A stretch of DNA of 64,000 nucleotides. It comes from Hippasteria phrygiana. Taxonomy: Eukaryota; Echinodermata; Asteroidea; Valvatida; Goniasteridae. The stretch's first letter is position 1. Each line of letters opens with the position of its first letter. The stretch is from contig JAZGUH010000366.1 of NCBI GenBank assembly GCA_037893225.1, positions 620,001 to 684,000 on the forward strand, written 5' to 3'. Below the pieces are notes generated by a model. The model had not been told where the DNA came from. It did not search any database and saw only the letters and a list, made by a program, of their open reading frames with translations. The position numbers were made by a program, and so were the translations under genes. Below are positions 1 through 13,697 of this stretch, one piece after another.

Positions 1-33
1 GGGTATGGACTTGTTTTACTCATTCATAATTGC
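1..33 (+). repeat. Partial monomer at left edge
   Basis: These are the last 33 bases of a monomer, with the Y/D-type tail (TTGTTTTAC, CATAATTGC). The array therefore continues to the left of the window. Confidence 0.95.
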
Positions 34-1423
34 ATGAAATATCAACCAAATTCAGTAATTTTGACATGTATGGATAGCTTAGATCTGGCGCTACATGTTG
101 CAATTATCGGCGGCTTCTTAGAGTTAACACTTGTGGAGAAAATTCAAACCTCGCAATGTTTATTTTCTTCCCGGCCACCATCTGTGTGCAGATTACCTTT
201 CATTTATTGCTCCATGCCTGTCAAATTCCCTTGGGTATGGACTTGCTTTACTCATTCATAATTGCATGAAATATCAACCAAATGCAGTAATTTTGACATG
301 TATGGATAGCTTAGATCTGGCGCTACATGTTGCAATTACCGGCGGCTTCTTAGAGTTAAAACTTGTGGAGAAAATTCAAACCTCGCAATGTTTATTTTCT
401 TCCCGGCCAACATCTGTGTGCATATTACCTTCTATTTATTGCTCCATGCCTGTCAAATTCCCTGGGTATGACTTGCTTTACTCATTCATAATTGCATAAA
501 ATATCAACCAAATACAGTAATTTTGACATGTTTGGATAGCTTAGATATGGCGCTACATGTTGCAATTATCGGCGGCTTCTTAGAGTTAAAACTTGTGGAG
601 AAAATTCAAACCTCGCAATGTTTATTTTCTTTCCGGCCAACATCTGTGTACATGTTACCGTCTATTTATTGCTCCATGCATGTCAAATTCCCTGGGGTAT
701 GGACTTGTTTTACTCATTCATAATTGCATGAAATATCAACCAAATTCAGTAATTTTGACATGTATGGATAGCTTAGATATGGCGCTACATGTTGCAATTA
801 TCGGCGGCTTCTTAGAGTTAAAACTTGTGGAGAAAATTCAAACCTCGCAATATTTATTTTCTTTCCGGCCAACATCTGTGTACATGTTACTGTCTATTTA
901 TTGCTCCATGCATGTCAAATTCCCTGGGGTATGGACTTGTTTTACTCATTCATAATTGCATGAAATATCAACCAAATTCAGTAATTTTGACATGTATGGA
1001 TAGCTTAGATCTGGCGCTACATGTTGCAATTATCGGCGGCTTCTTAGAGTTAACACTTGTGGAGAAAATTCAAACCTCGCAATGTATATTTTCTTTCCGG
1101 CCAACATCTGTGTACATGTTACCGTCTATTTATTGCTCCATGCATGTCAAATTCCCTGGGGTATGGACTTGTTTTACTCATTCATAATTGCATGAAATAT
1201 CAACCAAATTCAGTAATTTTGACATGTATGGATAGCTTAGATCTGGCGCTACATGTTGCAATTATCGGCGGCTTCTTAGAGTTAAAACTTGTGGAGAAAA
1301 TTCAAACCTCGCAATGTTTATTTTCTTTCCGGCCAACATCTGTGTACATGTTACCGTCTATTTATTGCTCCATGCATGTCAAATTCCCTGGGGTATGGAC
1401 TTGTTTTACTCATTCATAATTGC
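34..1423 (+). repeat. Six-monomer HOR block (Bf C230 Dt V Yi Y-K), 1390 bp
   Basis: The monomers start at 34, 266, 496, 728, 960 and 1192. The first three match the opening of the 2317-bp ten-monomer HOR. The fourth carries 164T, the mark of that HOR's eighth monomer, and the fifth (Yi, 127A) matches its ninth. The block therefore looks like a ten-monomer HOR that lost monomers 4-7. The last monomer is Y with 95A. The monomer at 266 is one of the six 230-bp copies. Confidence 0.88.
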
Positions 1424-2581
1424 ATGAAATATCAACCAAATTCAGTAATTTTGACATGTATGGATAGCTTAGATCTGGCGCTACATGTTGCAATTATCGG
1501 CGGCTTCTTAGAGTTAACACTTGTGGAGAAAATTCAAACCTCGCAATGTTTATTTTCTTCCCGGCCACCATCTGTGTGCAGATTACCTTTCATTTATTGC
1601 TCCATGCCTGTCAAATTCCCTTGGGTATGGACTTGCTTTACTCATTCATAATTGCATGAAATATCAACCAAATGCAGTAATTTTGACATGTATGGATAGC
1701 TTAGATCTGGCGCTACATGTTGCAATTACCGGCGGCTTCTTAGAGTTAAAACTTGTGGAGAAAATTCAAACCTCGCAATGTTTATTTTCTTCCCGGCCAA
1801 CATCTGTGTGCATATTACCTTCTATTTATTGCTCCATGCCTGTCAAATTCCCTGGGTATGACTTGCTTTACTCATTCATAATTGCATAAAATATCAACCA
1901 AATACAGTAATTTTGACATGTTTGGATAGCTTAGATATGGCGCTACATGTTGCAATTATCGGCGGCTTCTTAGAGTTAAAACTTGTGGAGAAAATTCAAA
2001 CCTCGCAATGTTTATTTTCTTTCCGGCCAACATCTGTGTACATGTTACCGTCTATTTATTGCTCCATGCATGTCAAATTCCCTGGGGTATGGACTTGTTT
2101 TACTCATTCATAATTGCATGAAATATCAACCAAATTCAGTAATTTTGACATGTATGGATAGCTTAGATCTGGCGCTACATGTTGCAATTATCGGCGGCTT
2201 CTTAGAGTTAACACTTGTGGAGAAAATTCAAACCTCGCAATGTTTATTTTCTTTCCGGCCAACATCTGTGTACATGTTACCGTCTATTTATTGCTCCATG
2301 CATGTCAAATTCCCTGGGGTATGGACTTGTTTTACTCATTAATAATTGCATGAAATATCAACCAAATTCAGTAATTTTGACATGTATGGATAGCTTAGAT
2401 ATGGCGCTACATGTTGCAATTATCGGCGGCTTCTTAGAGTTAAAACTTGTGGAGAAAATTCAAACATCGCAATATTTATTTTCTTTCCGGCCAACATCTG
2501 TGTACATGTTACCGTCTATTTATTGCTCCATGCATGTCAAATTCCCTGGGGTATGGACTTGTTTTACTCATTCATAATTGC
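1424..2581 (+). repeat. Truncated ten-monomer HOR (Bf C230 Dt Ya Vh), 1158 bp
   Basis: The monomers start at 1424, 1656, 1886, 2118 and 2350. They match monomers 1-5 of the 2317-bp HOR, including the 224A mark at the end of the 2118 copy and 117A/125A in the 2350 copy. The array then switches to domain 1 monomers (Bk, Cw, E) instead of continuing with B, Ch, V. Confidence 0.88.
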
Positions 2582-4203
2582 ATGAAATATCAACCAAATG
2601 CAGTAATTTTGACATGTATGGATAGCTTAGATCTGGCGCTACATGTTGCAATCATCGGCGGCTTCTTAGAGTTAAAACTTGTGGAGAAAATTCAAACCTC
2701 GCAATGTTTATTTTCTTCCCGGCCACCATCTGTGTGCAGATTACCTTTTATTTATTGCTCCATGCCTGTCAAATTCCCTTGGGTATGGACTTGCTTTACT
2801 CATTCATAATTGCATGAAATATCAACCAAATGCAGTAATTTTGACATGTATGGATAGCTTAGATCTGGCGCTACATGTTGCAATTACCGGCGGCTTCTTA
2901 GAGTTAAAACTTGTGGAGAAAATTCAAACCTCGCAATGTTTATTTTCTTTCCGGCCAACATCTGTGTGCATATTACCTTCTATTTATTGCTCCATGCCTG
3001 TCAAATTCCCTGGGGTATGGACTTGCTTTACTCATTCATACTTGCATGAAATATCAACCAAATACAGTAATTTTGACATGTATGGATAGCTTAGATATGG
3101 CGCTACATGTTGCAATTATCGGCGGATTCTTAGAGTTAACACTTGTGGAGAAAATTCAAACCTCGCAATGTTTATTTTCTTTCCGGCCAACATCTGTGTA
3201 CATGTTACCGTCTATTTATTGCTCCATGCATGTCAAATTCCCTGGGGTATGGACTTGTTTTACTCATTCATAATTGCATGAAATATCAACCAAATGCAGT
3301 AATTTTGACATGTATGGATAGCTTAGATCTGGCGCTACATGTTGCAATCATCGGCGGCTTCTTAGAGTTAAAACTTGTGGAGAAAATTCAAACCTCGCAA
3401 TGTTTATTTTCTTCCCGGCCACCATCTGTGTGCAGATTACCTTTTATTTATTGCTCCATGCCTGTCAAATTCCCTTGGGTATGGACTTGCTTTACTCATT
3501 CATAATTGCATGAAATATCAACCAAATGCAGTAATTTTGACATGTATGGATAGCTTAGATCTGGCGCTACATGTTGCAATTACCGGCGGCTTCTTAGAGT
3601 TAAAACTTGTGGAGAAAATTCAAACCTCGCAATGTTTATTTTCTTTCCGGCCAACATCTGTGTGCATATTACCTTCTATTTATTGCTCCATGCCTGTCAA
3701 ATTCCCTGGGGTATGACTTGCTTTACTCATTCATACTTGCATGAAATATCAACCAAATACAGTAATTTTGATATGTATGGATAGCTTAGATATGGCGCTA
3801 CATGTTGCAATTATCGGCGGATTCTTAGAGTTAACACTTGTGGAGAAAATTCAAACCTCGCAATGTTTATTTTCTTTCCGGCCAACATCTGTGTACATGT
3901 TACCGTCTATTTATTGCTCCATGCATGTCAAATTCCCTGGGGTATGGACTTGTTTTACTCATTCATAATTGCATGAAATATCAACCAAATGCAGTAATTT
4001 TGACATGTATGTATAGCTTAGATCTGGCGCTACATGTTGCAATTACCGGCGGCTTCTTAGAGTTAAAACTTGTGGAGAAAATTCAAACCTCGCAATGTTT
4101 ATTTTCTTTCCGGCCAACATCTGTGTGCATATTACCTTCTATTTATTGCTCCATGCCTGTCAAATTCCCTGGGGTATGACTTGCTTTACTCATTCATACT
4201 TGC
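2582..4203 (+). repeat. Seven-monomer block (Bk Cw E Bk C Ei Cy), 1622 bp
   Basis: The monomers start at 2582, 2814, 3046, 3278, 3510, 3741 and 3973. Cw at 2814 keeps the full 232-bp tail but carries 228C, which normally accompanies the E monomer that follows. The 3741 copy has 32T and the 3973 copy has 40T; both marks recur together at 23,891 and 24,123. The related block is 22,732-24,353, which has B in place of the first Bk. Confidence 0.88.
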
Positions 4204-4435
4204 ATGAAATATCAACCAAATACAGTAATTTTGATATGTATGGATAGCTTAGATATGGCGCTACATGTTGCAATTATCGGCGGATTCTTAGAGTTAACAC
4301 TTGTGGAGAAAATTCAAACCTCGCAATGTTTATTTTCTTTCCGGCCAACATCTGTGTACATGTTACCGTCTATTTATTGCTCCATGCATGTCAAATTCCC
4401 TGGGGTATGGACTTGTTTTACTCATTCATAATTGC
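4204..4435 (+). repeat. Single Ei monomer linking two blocks
   Basis: This is an E-class monomer with 32T, which destroys the first ACATGT. The same monomer precedes the same eight-monomer HOR at 11,614. Confidence 0.9.
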
Positions 4436-6287
4436 ATGAAATATCAACCAAATTCAGTAATTTTGACATGTATGGATAGCTTAGATCTGGCGCTACATGT
4501 TGCAATTATCGGCGGCTTCTTAGAGTTAACACTTGTGGAGAAAATTCAAACCTCGCAATGTTTATTTTCTTCCCGGCCACCATCTGTGTGCAGATTACCT
4601 TTTATTTATTGCTCCATGCCTGTCAAATTCCCTTGGGTATGGACTTGCTTTACTCATTCATAATTGCATGAAATATCAACCAAATGCAGTAATTTTGACA
4701 TGTATGGATAGCTTAGATCTGGCGCTACATGTTGCAATTACCGGCGGCTTCTTAGAGTTAAAACTTGTGGAGAAAATTCAAACCTCGCAATGTTTATTTT
4801 CTTTCCGGCCAACATCTGTGTGCATATTACCTTCTATTTATTGCTCCATGCCTGTCAAATTCCCTGGGGTATGACTTGCTTTACTCATTCATACTTGCAT
4901 GAAATATCAACCAAATACAGTAATTTTGACATGTATGGATAGCTTAGATATGGCGCTACATGTTGCAATTATCGGCGGATTCTTAGAGTTAACACTTGTG
5001 GAGAAAATTCAAACCTCGCAATGTTTATTTTCTTTCCGGCCAACATCTGTGTACATGTTACCGTCTATTTATTGCTCCATGCATGTCAAATTCCCTGGGG
5101 TATGGACTTGTTTTACTCATTCATAATTGCATGAAATATCAACCAAATTCAGTAATTTTGACATGTATGGATAGCTTAGATCTGGCGCTACATGTTGCAA
5201 TTATCGGCGGCTTCTTAGAGTTAACACTTGTGGAGAAAATTCAAACCTCGCAATGTTTATTTTCTTCCCGGCCACCATCTGTGTGCAGATTACCTTTTAT
5301 TTATTGCTCCATGCCTGTCAAATTCCCTGGGGTATGACTTGCTTTACTCATTCATAATTGCATGAAATATCAACCAAATACAGTAATGTTGACATGTATG
5401 GATAGCTTAGATATGGCGCTACATGTTGCAATTATCGGCGGCTTCTTAGAGTTAACACTTGTGGAGAAAATTCAAACATCGCAATGTTTATTTTCTACCC
5501 GGCCAACATCTGTGTGCATATTACCTTCTATTTATTGCTCCATGCCTGTCAAATTCCCTGGGGTATGACTTGCTTTACTCATTCATACTTGCATGAAATA
5601 TCAACCAAATACAGTAATTTTGACATGTATGGATAGCTTAGATATGGCGCTACATGTTGCAATTATCGGCGGATTCTTAGAGTTAACACTTGTGGAGAAA
5701 ATTCAAACCTCGCAATGTTTATTTTCTTCCCGGCCACCATCTGTGTGCAGATTACCTTTTATTTATTGCTCCATGCCTGTCAAATTCCCTTGGGTATGGA
5801 CTTGCTTTACTCATTCATAATTGCATGAAATATCAACCAAATGCAGTAATTTTGACATGTATGGATAGCTTAGATCTGGCGCTACATGTTGCAATTACCG
5901 GCGGCTTCTTAGAGTTAAAACTTGTGGAGAAAATTCAAACCTCGCAATGTTTATTTTCTTTCCGGCCAACATCTGTGTGCATATTACCTTTTATTTATTG
6001 CTCCATGCCTGTCAAATTCCCTGGGGTATGACTTGCTTTACTCATTCATACTTGCATGAAATATCAACCAAATACAGTAATTTTGACATGTATGGATAGC
6101 TTAGATATGGCGCTACATGTTGCAATTATCGGCGGATTCTTAGAGTTAACACTTGTGGAGAAAATTCAAACCTCGCAATGTTTATTTTCTTTCCGGCCAA
6201 CATCTGTGTACATGTTACCGTCTATTTATTGCTCCATGCATGTCAAATTCCCTGGGGTATGGACTTGTTTTACTCATTCATAATTGC
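4436..6287 (+). repeat. Eight-monomer HOR type 1 (B C E Bg G Eb Cf E), 1852 bp, copy 1
   Basis: The monomers start at 4436, 4668, 4899, 5131, 5362, 5593, 5825 and 6056. The order alternates B-type, C-type and E-type halves. G at 5362 is the first copy of the 27G/117A/136A class. The same order recurs at 11,846-13,697 and 15,783-17,634. Confidence 0.92.
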
Positions 6288-6981
6288 ATGAAATATCAAC
6301 CAAATTCAGTAATTTTGACATGTATGGATAGCTTAGATCTGGCGCTACATGTTGCAATTATCGGCGGCTTCTTAGAGTTAACACTTGTGGAGAAAATTCA
6401 AACCTCGCAATGTATATTTTCTTTCCGGCCAACATCTGTGTACATGTTACCGTCTATTTATTGCTCCATGCATGTCAAATTCCCTGGGGTATGGACTTGT
6501 TTTACTCATTCATAATTGCATGAAATATCAACCAAATTCAGTAATTTTGACATGTATGGATAGCTTAGATCTGGCGCTACATGTTGCAATTATCGGCGGC
6601 TTCTTAGAGTTAACACTTGTGGAGAAAATTCAAACCTCGCAATGTTTATTTTCTTTCCGGCCAACATCTGTGTACATGTTACCGTCTATTTATTGCTCCA
6701 TGCATGTCAAATTCCCTGGGGTATGACTTGCTTTACTCATTCATAATTGCATGAAATATCAACCAAATACAGTAATTTTGACATGTATGGATAGCTTAGA
6801 TATGGCGCTACATGTTGCAATTATCGGCGGCTTCTTAGAGTTAAAACTTGTGGAGAAAATTCAAACCTCGCAATGTTTATTTTCTTCCCGGCCACCATCT
6901 GTGTGCAGATTACCTTCTATTTATTGCTCCATGCCTGTCAAATTCCCTGGGGTGTGACTTGCTTTACTCATTCATAATTGC
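6288..6981 (+). repeat. Junction block (Yi, Y with 231-bp tail, D/P hybrid)
   Basis: The monomers start at 6288, 6520 and 6751. The 6520 copy is Y through base 185 but ends with the 231-bp tail and 213C. The 6751 copy has a D-like 5' half (19A, 52A, 95A) and a P-like 3' half (145C, GCAG, 165T) and carries a private 204G. Both look like recombinant monomers at a boundary between HOR blocks. Confidence 0.85.
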
Positions 6982-7444
6982 ATGAAATATCAACCAAATG
7001 CAGTAATTTTGACATGTATGGATAGCTTAGATCTGGCGCTACATGTTGCAATTACCGGCGGCTTCTTAGAGTTAACACTTGTGGAGAAAATTCAAACCTC
7101 GCAATATTTATTTTCTTTCCGGCCAACATCTGTGTACATGTTACTGTCTATTTATTGCTCCATGCATGTCAAATTCCCTGGGGTATGGACTTGTTTTACT
7201 CATTCATAATTGCATGAAATATCAACCAAATTCAGTAATTTTGACATGTATGGATAGCTTAGATCTGGCGCTACATGTTGCAATTACCGGCGGCTTCTTA
7301 GAGTTAAAACTTGTGGAGAAAATTCAAACCTCGCAATGTTTATTTTCTTTCCGGCCAACATCTGTGTGCATATTACCTTCTATTTATTGCTCCATGCCTG
7401 TCAAATTCCCTGGGGTATGACTTGCTTTACTCATTCATACTTGC
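6982..7444 (+). repeat. Two monomers (Z Cs) before eight-monomer HOR
   Basis: Z at 6982 and Cs (C with 19T) at 7214. The pair recurs in front of the same series at 20,879 and 21,111, so 6982-8834 and 20,879-22,731 are paralogous 1853-bp segments. Confidence 0.88.
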
Positions 7445-9297
7445 ATGAAATATCAACCAAATACAGTAATTTTGACATGTATGGATAGCTTAGATATGGC
7501 GCTACATGTTGCAATTATCGGCGGATTCTTAGAGTTAACACTTGTGGAGAAAATTCAAACCTCGCAATGTTTATTTTCTTTCCGGCCAACATCTGTGTAC
7601 ATGTTACCGTCTATTTATTGCTCCATGCATGTCAAATTCCCTGGGGTATGGACTTGTTTTACTCATTCATAATTGCATGAAATATCAACCAAATTCAGTA
7701 ATTTTGACATGTATGGATAGCTTAGATCTGGCGCTACATGTTGCAATTATCGGCGGCTTCTTAGAGTTAACACTTGTGGAGAAAATTCAAACCTCGCAAT
7801 GTTTATTTTCTTTCCGGCCACCATCTGTGTGCAGATTACCTTTTATTTATTGCTCCATGCCTGTCAAATTCCCTGGGGTATGACTTGCTTTACTCATTCA
7901 TAATTGCATGAAATATCAACCAAATACAGTAATGTTGACATGTATGGATAGCTTAGATATGGCGCTACATGTTGCAATTATCGGCGGCTTCTTAGAGTTA
8001 ACACTTGTGGAGAAAATTCAAACATCGCAATGTTTATTTTCTACCCGGCCAACATCTGTGTGCATATTACCTTCTATTTATTGCTCCATGCCTGTCAAAT
8101 TCCCTGGGGTATGACTTGCTTTACTCATTCATACTTGCATGAAATATCAACCAAATACAGTAATTTTGACATGTATGGATAGCTTAGATATGGCGCTACA
8201 TGTTGCAATTATCGGCGGATTCTTAGAGTTAACACTTGTGGAGAAAATTCAAACCTCGCAATGTTTATTTTCTTTCCGGCCAACATCTGTGTACATGTTA
8301 CCGTCTATTTATTGCTCCATGCATGTCAAATTCCCTGGGGTATGGACTTGTTTTACTCATTCATAATTGCATGAAATATCAACCAAATTCAGTAATTTTG
8401 ACATGTATGGATAGCTTAGATCTGGCGCTGCATGTTGCAATTATCGGCGGCTTCTTAGAGTTAAAACTTGTGGAGAAAATTCAAACCTCGCAATGTTTAT
8501 TTTCTTCCCGGCCACCATCTGTGTGCAGATTACCTTTTATTTATTGCTCCATGCCTGTCAAATTCCCTGGGGTATGGACTTGCTTTACTCATTCATAATT
8601 GCATGAAATATCAACCAAATGCAGTAATTTTGACATGTATGGATAGCTTAGATCTGGCGCTACATGTTGCAATCATCGGCGGCTTCCTAGAGTTAAAACT
8701 TGTGGAGAAAATTCAAACCTCGCAATGTTTATTTTCTTTCCGGCCAACATCTGTGTACATGTTACCGTCTATTTATTGCTCCATGCATGTCAAATTCCCT
8801 GGGGTATGGACTTGTTTTACTCATTCATAATTGCATGAAATATCAACCAAATGCAGTAATTTTGACATGTATGGATAGCTTAGATCTGGCGCTACATGTT
8901 GCAATCATCGGCGGCTTCTTAGAGTTAAAACTTGTGGAGAAAATTCAAACCTCGCAATGTTTATTTTCTTCCCGGCCACCATCTGTGTGCAGATTACCTT
9001 TTATTTATTGCTCCATGCCTGTCAAATTCCCTTGGGTATGGACTTGCTTTACTCATTCATAATTGCATGAAATATCAACCAAATTCAGTAATTTTGACAT
9101 GTATGGATAGCTTAGATCTGGCGCTACATGTTGCAATTACCGGCGGCTTCTTAGAGTTAAAACTTGTGGAGAAAATTCAAACCTCGCAATGTTTATTTTC
9201 TTTCCGGCCAACATCTGTGTGCATATTACCTTCTATTTATTGCTCCATGCCTGTCAAATTCCCTGGGGTATGACTTGCTTTACTCATTCATACTTGC
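7445..9297 (+). repeat. Eight-monomer HOR type 2 (E Bg' G E H J Bk Cs), 1853 bp, tandem copy 1
   Basis: The monomers start at 7445, 7677, 7908, 8139, 8371, 8603, 8835 and 9067. Bg' at 7677 has 137T joined to a B-type 145C, a Y/B hybrid seen only here and in the adjacent copy. H at 8371 carries 60G, which alters the second ACATGT. The adjacent unit 9298-11,150 is a direct tandem duplicate. Confidence 0.93.
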
Positions 9298-11150
9298 ATG
9301 AAATATCAACCAAATACAGTAATTTTGACATGTATGGATAGCTTAGATATGGCGCTACATGTTGCAATTATCGGCGGATTCTTAGAGTTAACACTTGTGG
9401 AGAAAATTCAAACCTCGCAATGTTTATTTTCTTTCCGGCCAACATCTGTGTACATGTTACCGTCTATTTATTGCTCCATGCATGTCAAATTCCCTGGGGT
9501 ATGGACTTGTTTTACTCATTCATAATTGCATGAAATATCAACCAAATTCAGTAATTTTGACATGTATGGATAGCTTAGATCTGGCGCTACATGTTGCAAT
9601 TATCGGCGGCTTCTTAGAGTTAACACTTGTGGAGAAAATTCAAACCTCGCAATGTTTATTTTCTTTCCGGCCACCATCTGTGTGCAGATTACCTTTTATT
9701 TATTGCTCCATGCCTGTCAAATTCCCTGGGGTATGACTTGCTTTACTCATTCATAATTGCATGAAATATCAACCAAATACAGTAATGTTGACATGTATGG
9801 ATAGCTTAGATATGGCGCTACATGTTGCAATTATCGGCGGCTTCTTAGAGTTAACACTTGTGGAGAAAATTCAAACATCGCAATGTTTATTTTCTACCCG
9901 GCCAACATCTGTGTGCATATTACCTTCTATTTATTGCTCCATGCCTGTCAAATTCCCTGGGGTATGACTTGCTTTACTCATTCATACTTGCATGAAATAT
10001 CAACCAAATACAGTAATTTTGACATGTATGGATAGCTTAGATATGGCGCTACATGTTGCAATTATCGGCGGATTCTTAGAGTTAACACTTGTGGAGAAAA
10101 TTCAAACCTCGCAATGTTTATTTTCTTTCCGGCCAACATCTGTGTACATGTTACCGTCTATTTATTGCTCCATGCATGTCAAATTCCCTGGGGTATGGAC
10201 TTGTTTTACTCATTCATAATTGCATGAAATATCAACCAAATTCAGTAATTTTGACATGTATGGATAGCTTAGATCTGGCGCTGCATGTTGCAATTATCGG
10301 CGGCTTCTTAGAGTTAAAACTTGTGGAGAAAATTCAAACCTCGCAATGTTTATTTTCTTCCCGGCCACCATCTGTGTGCAGATTACCTTTTATTTATTGC
10401 TCCATGCCTGTCAAATTCCCTGGGGTATGGACTTGCTTTACTCATTCATAATTGCATGAAATATCAACCAAATGCAGTAATTTTGACATGTATGGATAGC
10501 TTAGATCTGGCGCTACATGTTGCAATCATCGGCGGCTTCCTAGAGTTAAAACTTGTGGAGAAAATTCAAACCTCGCAATGTTTATTTTCTTTCCGGCCAA
10601 CATCTGTGTACATGTTACCGTCTATTTATTGCTCCATGCATGTCAAATTCCCTGGGGTATGGACTTGTTTTACTCATTCATAATTGCATGAAATATCAAC
10701 CAAATGCAGTAATTTTGACATGTATGGATAGCTTAGATCTGGCGCTACATGTTGCAATCATCGGCGGCTTCTTAGAGTTAAAACTTGTGGAGAAAATTCA
10801 AACCTCGCAATGTTTATTTTCTTCCCGGCCACCATCTGTGTGCAGATTACCTTTTATTTATTGCTCCATGCCTGTCAAATTCCCTTGGGTATGGACTTGC
10901 TTTACTCATTCATAATTGCATGAAATATCAACCAAATGCAGTAATTTTGACATGTATGGATAGCTTAGATCTGGCGCTACATGTTGCAATTACCGGCGGC
11001 TTCTTAGAGTTAAAACTTGTGGAGAAAATTCAAACCTCGCAATGTTTATTTTCTTTCCGGCCAACATCTGTGTGCATATTACCTTCTATTTATTGCTCCA
11101 TGCCTGTCAAATTCCCTGGGGTATGACTTGCTTTACTCATTCATACTTGC
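9298..11150 (+). repeat. Eight-monomer HOR type 2, 1853 bp, tandem copy 2
   Basis: The monomers start at 9298, 9530, 9761, 9992, 10,224, 10,456, 10,688 and 10,920. Class order and rare marks equal those of 7445-9297, including the Bg' hybrid. The difference I see is base 19 of the last monomer (19G here, 19T in copy 1). Confidence 0.93.
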
Positions 11151-11845
11151 ATGAAATATCAACCAAATACAGTAATTTTGACATGTATGGATAGCTTAGA
11201 TATGGCGCTACATGTTGCAATTATCGGCGGATTCTTAGAGTTAACACTTGTGGAGAAAATTCAAACCTCGCAATGTTTATTTTCTTTCCGGCCAACATCT
11301 GTGTACATGTTACCGTCTATTTATTGCTCCATGCATGTCAAATTCCCTGGGGTATGGACTTGTTTTACTCATTCATAATTGCATGAAATATCAACCAAAT
11401 GCAGTAATTTTGACATGTATGTATAGCTTAGATCTGGCGCTACATGTTGCAATTACCGGCGGCTTCTTAGAGTTAAAACTTGTGGAGAAAATTCAAACCT
11501 CGCAATGTTTATTTTCTTTCCGGCCAACATCTGTGTGCATATTACCTTCTATTTATTGCTCCATGCCTGTCAAATTCCCTGGGGTATGACTTGCTTTACT
11601 CATTCATACTTGCATGAAATATCAACCAAATACAGTAATTTTGATATGTATGGATAGCTTAGATATGGCGCTACATGTTGCAATTATCGGCGGATTCTTA
11701 GAGTTAACACTTGTGGAGAAAATTCAAACCTCGCAATGTTTATTTTCTTTCCGGCCAACATCTGTGTACATGTTACCGTCTATTTATTGCTCCATGCATG
11801 TCAAATTCCCTGGGGTATGGACTTGTTTTACTCATTCATAATTGC
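11151..11845 (+). repeat. Three-monomer linker (E Cy Ei), 695 bp
   Basis: The monomers start at 11,151, 11,383 and 11,614. Cy carries the rare 40T and Ei carries 32T, as at 3973 and 4204. It is part of a longer paralogy between 3278-6287 and 10,688-13,697. Confidence 0.9.
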
Positions 11846-13697
11846 ATGAAATATCAACCAAATTCAGTAATTTTGACATGTATGGATAGCTTAGATCTGG
11901 CGCTACATGTTGCAATTATCGGCGGCTTCTTAGAGTTAACACTTGTGGAGAAAATTCAAACCTCGCAATGTTTATTTTCTTCCCGGCCACCATCTGTGTG
12001 CAGATTACCTTTTATTTATTGCTCCATGCCTGTCAAATTCCCTTGGGTATGGACTTGCTTTACTCATTCATAATTGCATGAAATATCAACCAAATGCAGT
12101 AATTTTGACATGTATGGATAGCTTAGATCTGGCGCTACATGTTGCAATTACCGGCGGCTTCTTAGAGTTAAAACTTGTGGAGAAAATTCAAACCTCGCAA
12201 TGTTTATTTTCTTTCCGGCCAACATCTGTGTGCATATTACCTTCTATTTATTGCTCCATGCCTGTCAAATTCCCTGGGGTATGACTTGCTTTACTCATTC
12301 ATACTTGCATGAAATATCAACCAAATACAGTAATTTTGACATGTATGGATAGCTTAGATATGGCGCTACATGTTGCAATTATCGGCGGATTCTTAGAGTT
12401 AACACTTGTGGAGAAAATTCAAACCTCGCAATGTTTATTTTCTTTCCGGCCAACATCTGTGTACATGTTACCGTCTATTTATTGCTCCATGCATGTCAAA
12501 TTCCCTGGGGTATGGACTTGTTTTACTCATTCATAATTGCATGAAATATCAACCAAATTCAGTAATTTTGACATGTATGGATAGCTTAGATCTGGCGCTA
12601 CATGTTGCAATTATCGGCGGCTTCTTAGAGTTAACACTTGTGGAGAAAATTCAAACCTCGCAATGTTTATTTTCTTCCCGGCCACCATCTGTGTGCAGAT
12701 TACCTTTTATTTATTGCTCCATGCCTGTCAAATTCCCTGGGGTATGACTTGCTTTACTCATTCATAATTGCATGAAATATCAACCAAATACAGTAATGTT
12801 GACATGTATGGATAGCTTAGATATGGCGCTACATGTTGCAATTATCGGCGGCTTCTTAGAGTTAACACTTGTGGAGAAAATTCAAACATCGCAATGTTTA
12901 TTTTCTACCCGGCCAACATCTGTGTGCATATTACCTTCTATTTATTGCTCCATGCCTGTCAAATTCCCTGGGGTATGACTTGCTTTACTCATTCATACTT
13001 GCATGAAATATCAACCAAATACAGTAATTTTGACATGTATGGATAGCTTAGATATGGCGCTACATGTTGCAATTATCGGCGGATTCTTAGAGTTAACACT
13101 TGTGGAGAAAATTCAAACCTCGCAATGTTTATTTTCTTCCCGGCCACCATCTGTGTGCAGATTACCTTTTATTTATTGCTCCATGCCTGTCAAATTCCCT
13201 TGGGTATGGACTTGCTTTACTCATTCATAATTGCATGAAATATCAACCAAATGCAGTAATTTTGACATGTATGGATAGCTTAGATCTGGCGCTACATGTT
13301 GCAATTACCGGCGGCTTCTTAGAGTTAAAACTTGTGGAGAAAATTCAAACCTCGCAATGTTTATTTTCTTTCCAGCCAACATCTGTGTGCATATTACCTT
13401 TTATTTATTGCTCCATGCCTGTCAAATTCCCTGGGGTATGACTTGCTTTACTCATTCATACTTGCATGAAATATCAACCAAATACAGTAATTTTGACATG
13501 TATGGATAGCTTAGATATGGCGCTACATGTTGCAATTATCGGCGGATTCTTAGAGTTAACACTTGTGGAGAAAATTCAAACCTCGCAATGTTTATTTTCT
13601 TTCCGGCCAACATCTGTGTACATGTTACCGTCTATTTATTGCTCCATGCATGTCAAATTCCCTGGGGTATGGACTTGTTTTACTCATTCATAATTGC
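11846..13697 (+). repeat. Eight-monomer HOR type 1, 1852 bp, copy 2
   Basis: The monomers start at 11,846, 12,078, 12,309, 12,541, 12,772, 13,003, 13,235 and 13,466. The order is B C E Bg G Eb Cf E as at 4436. The Cf copy at 13,235 carries a private 140A in its CCGG. Confidence 0.92.
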
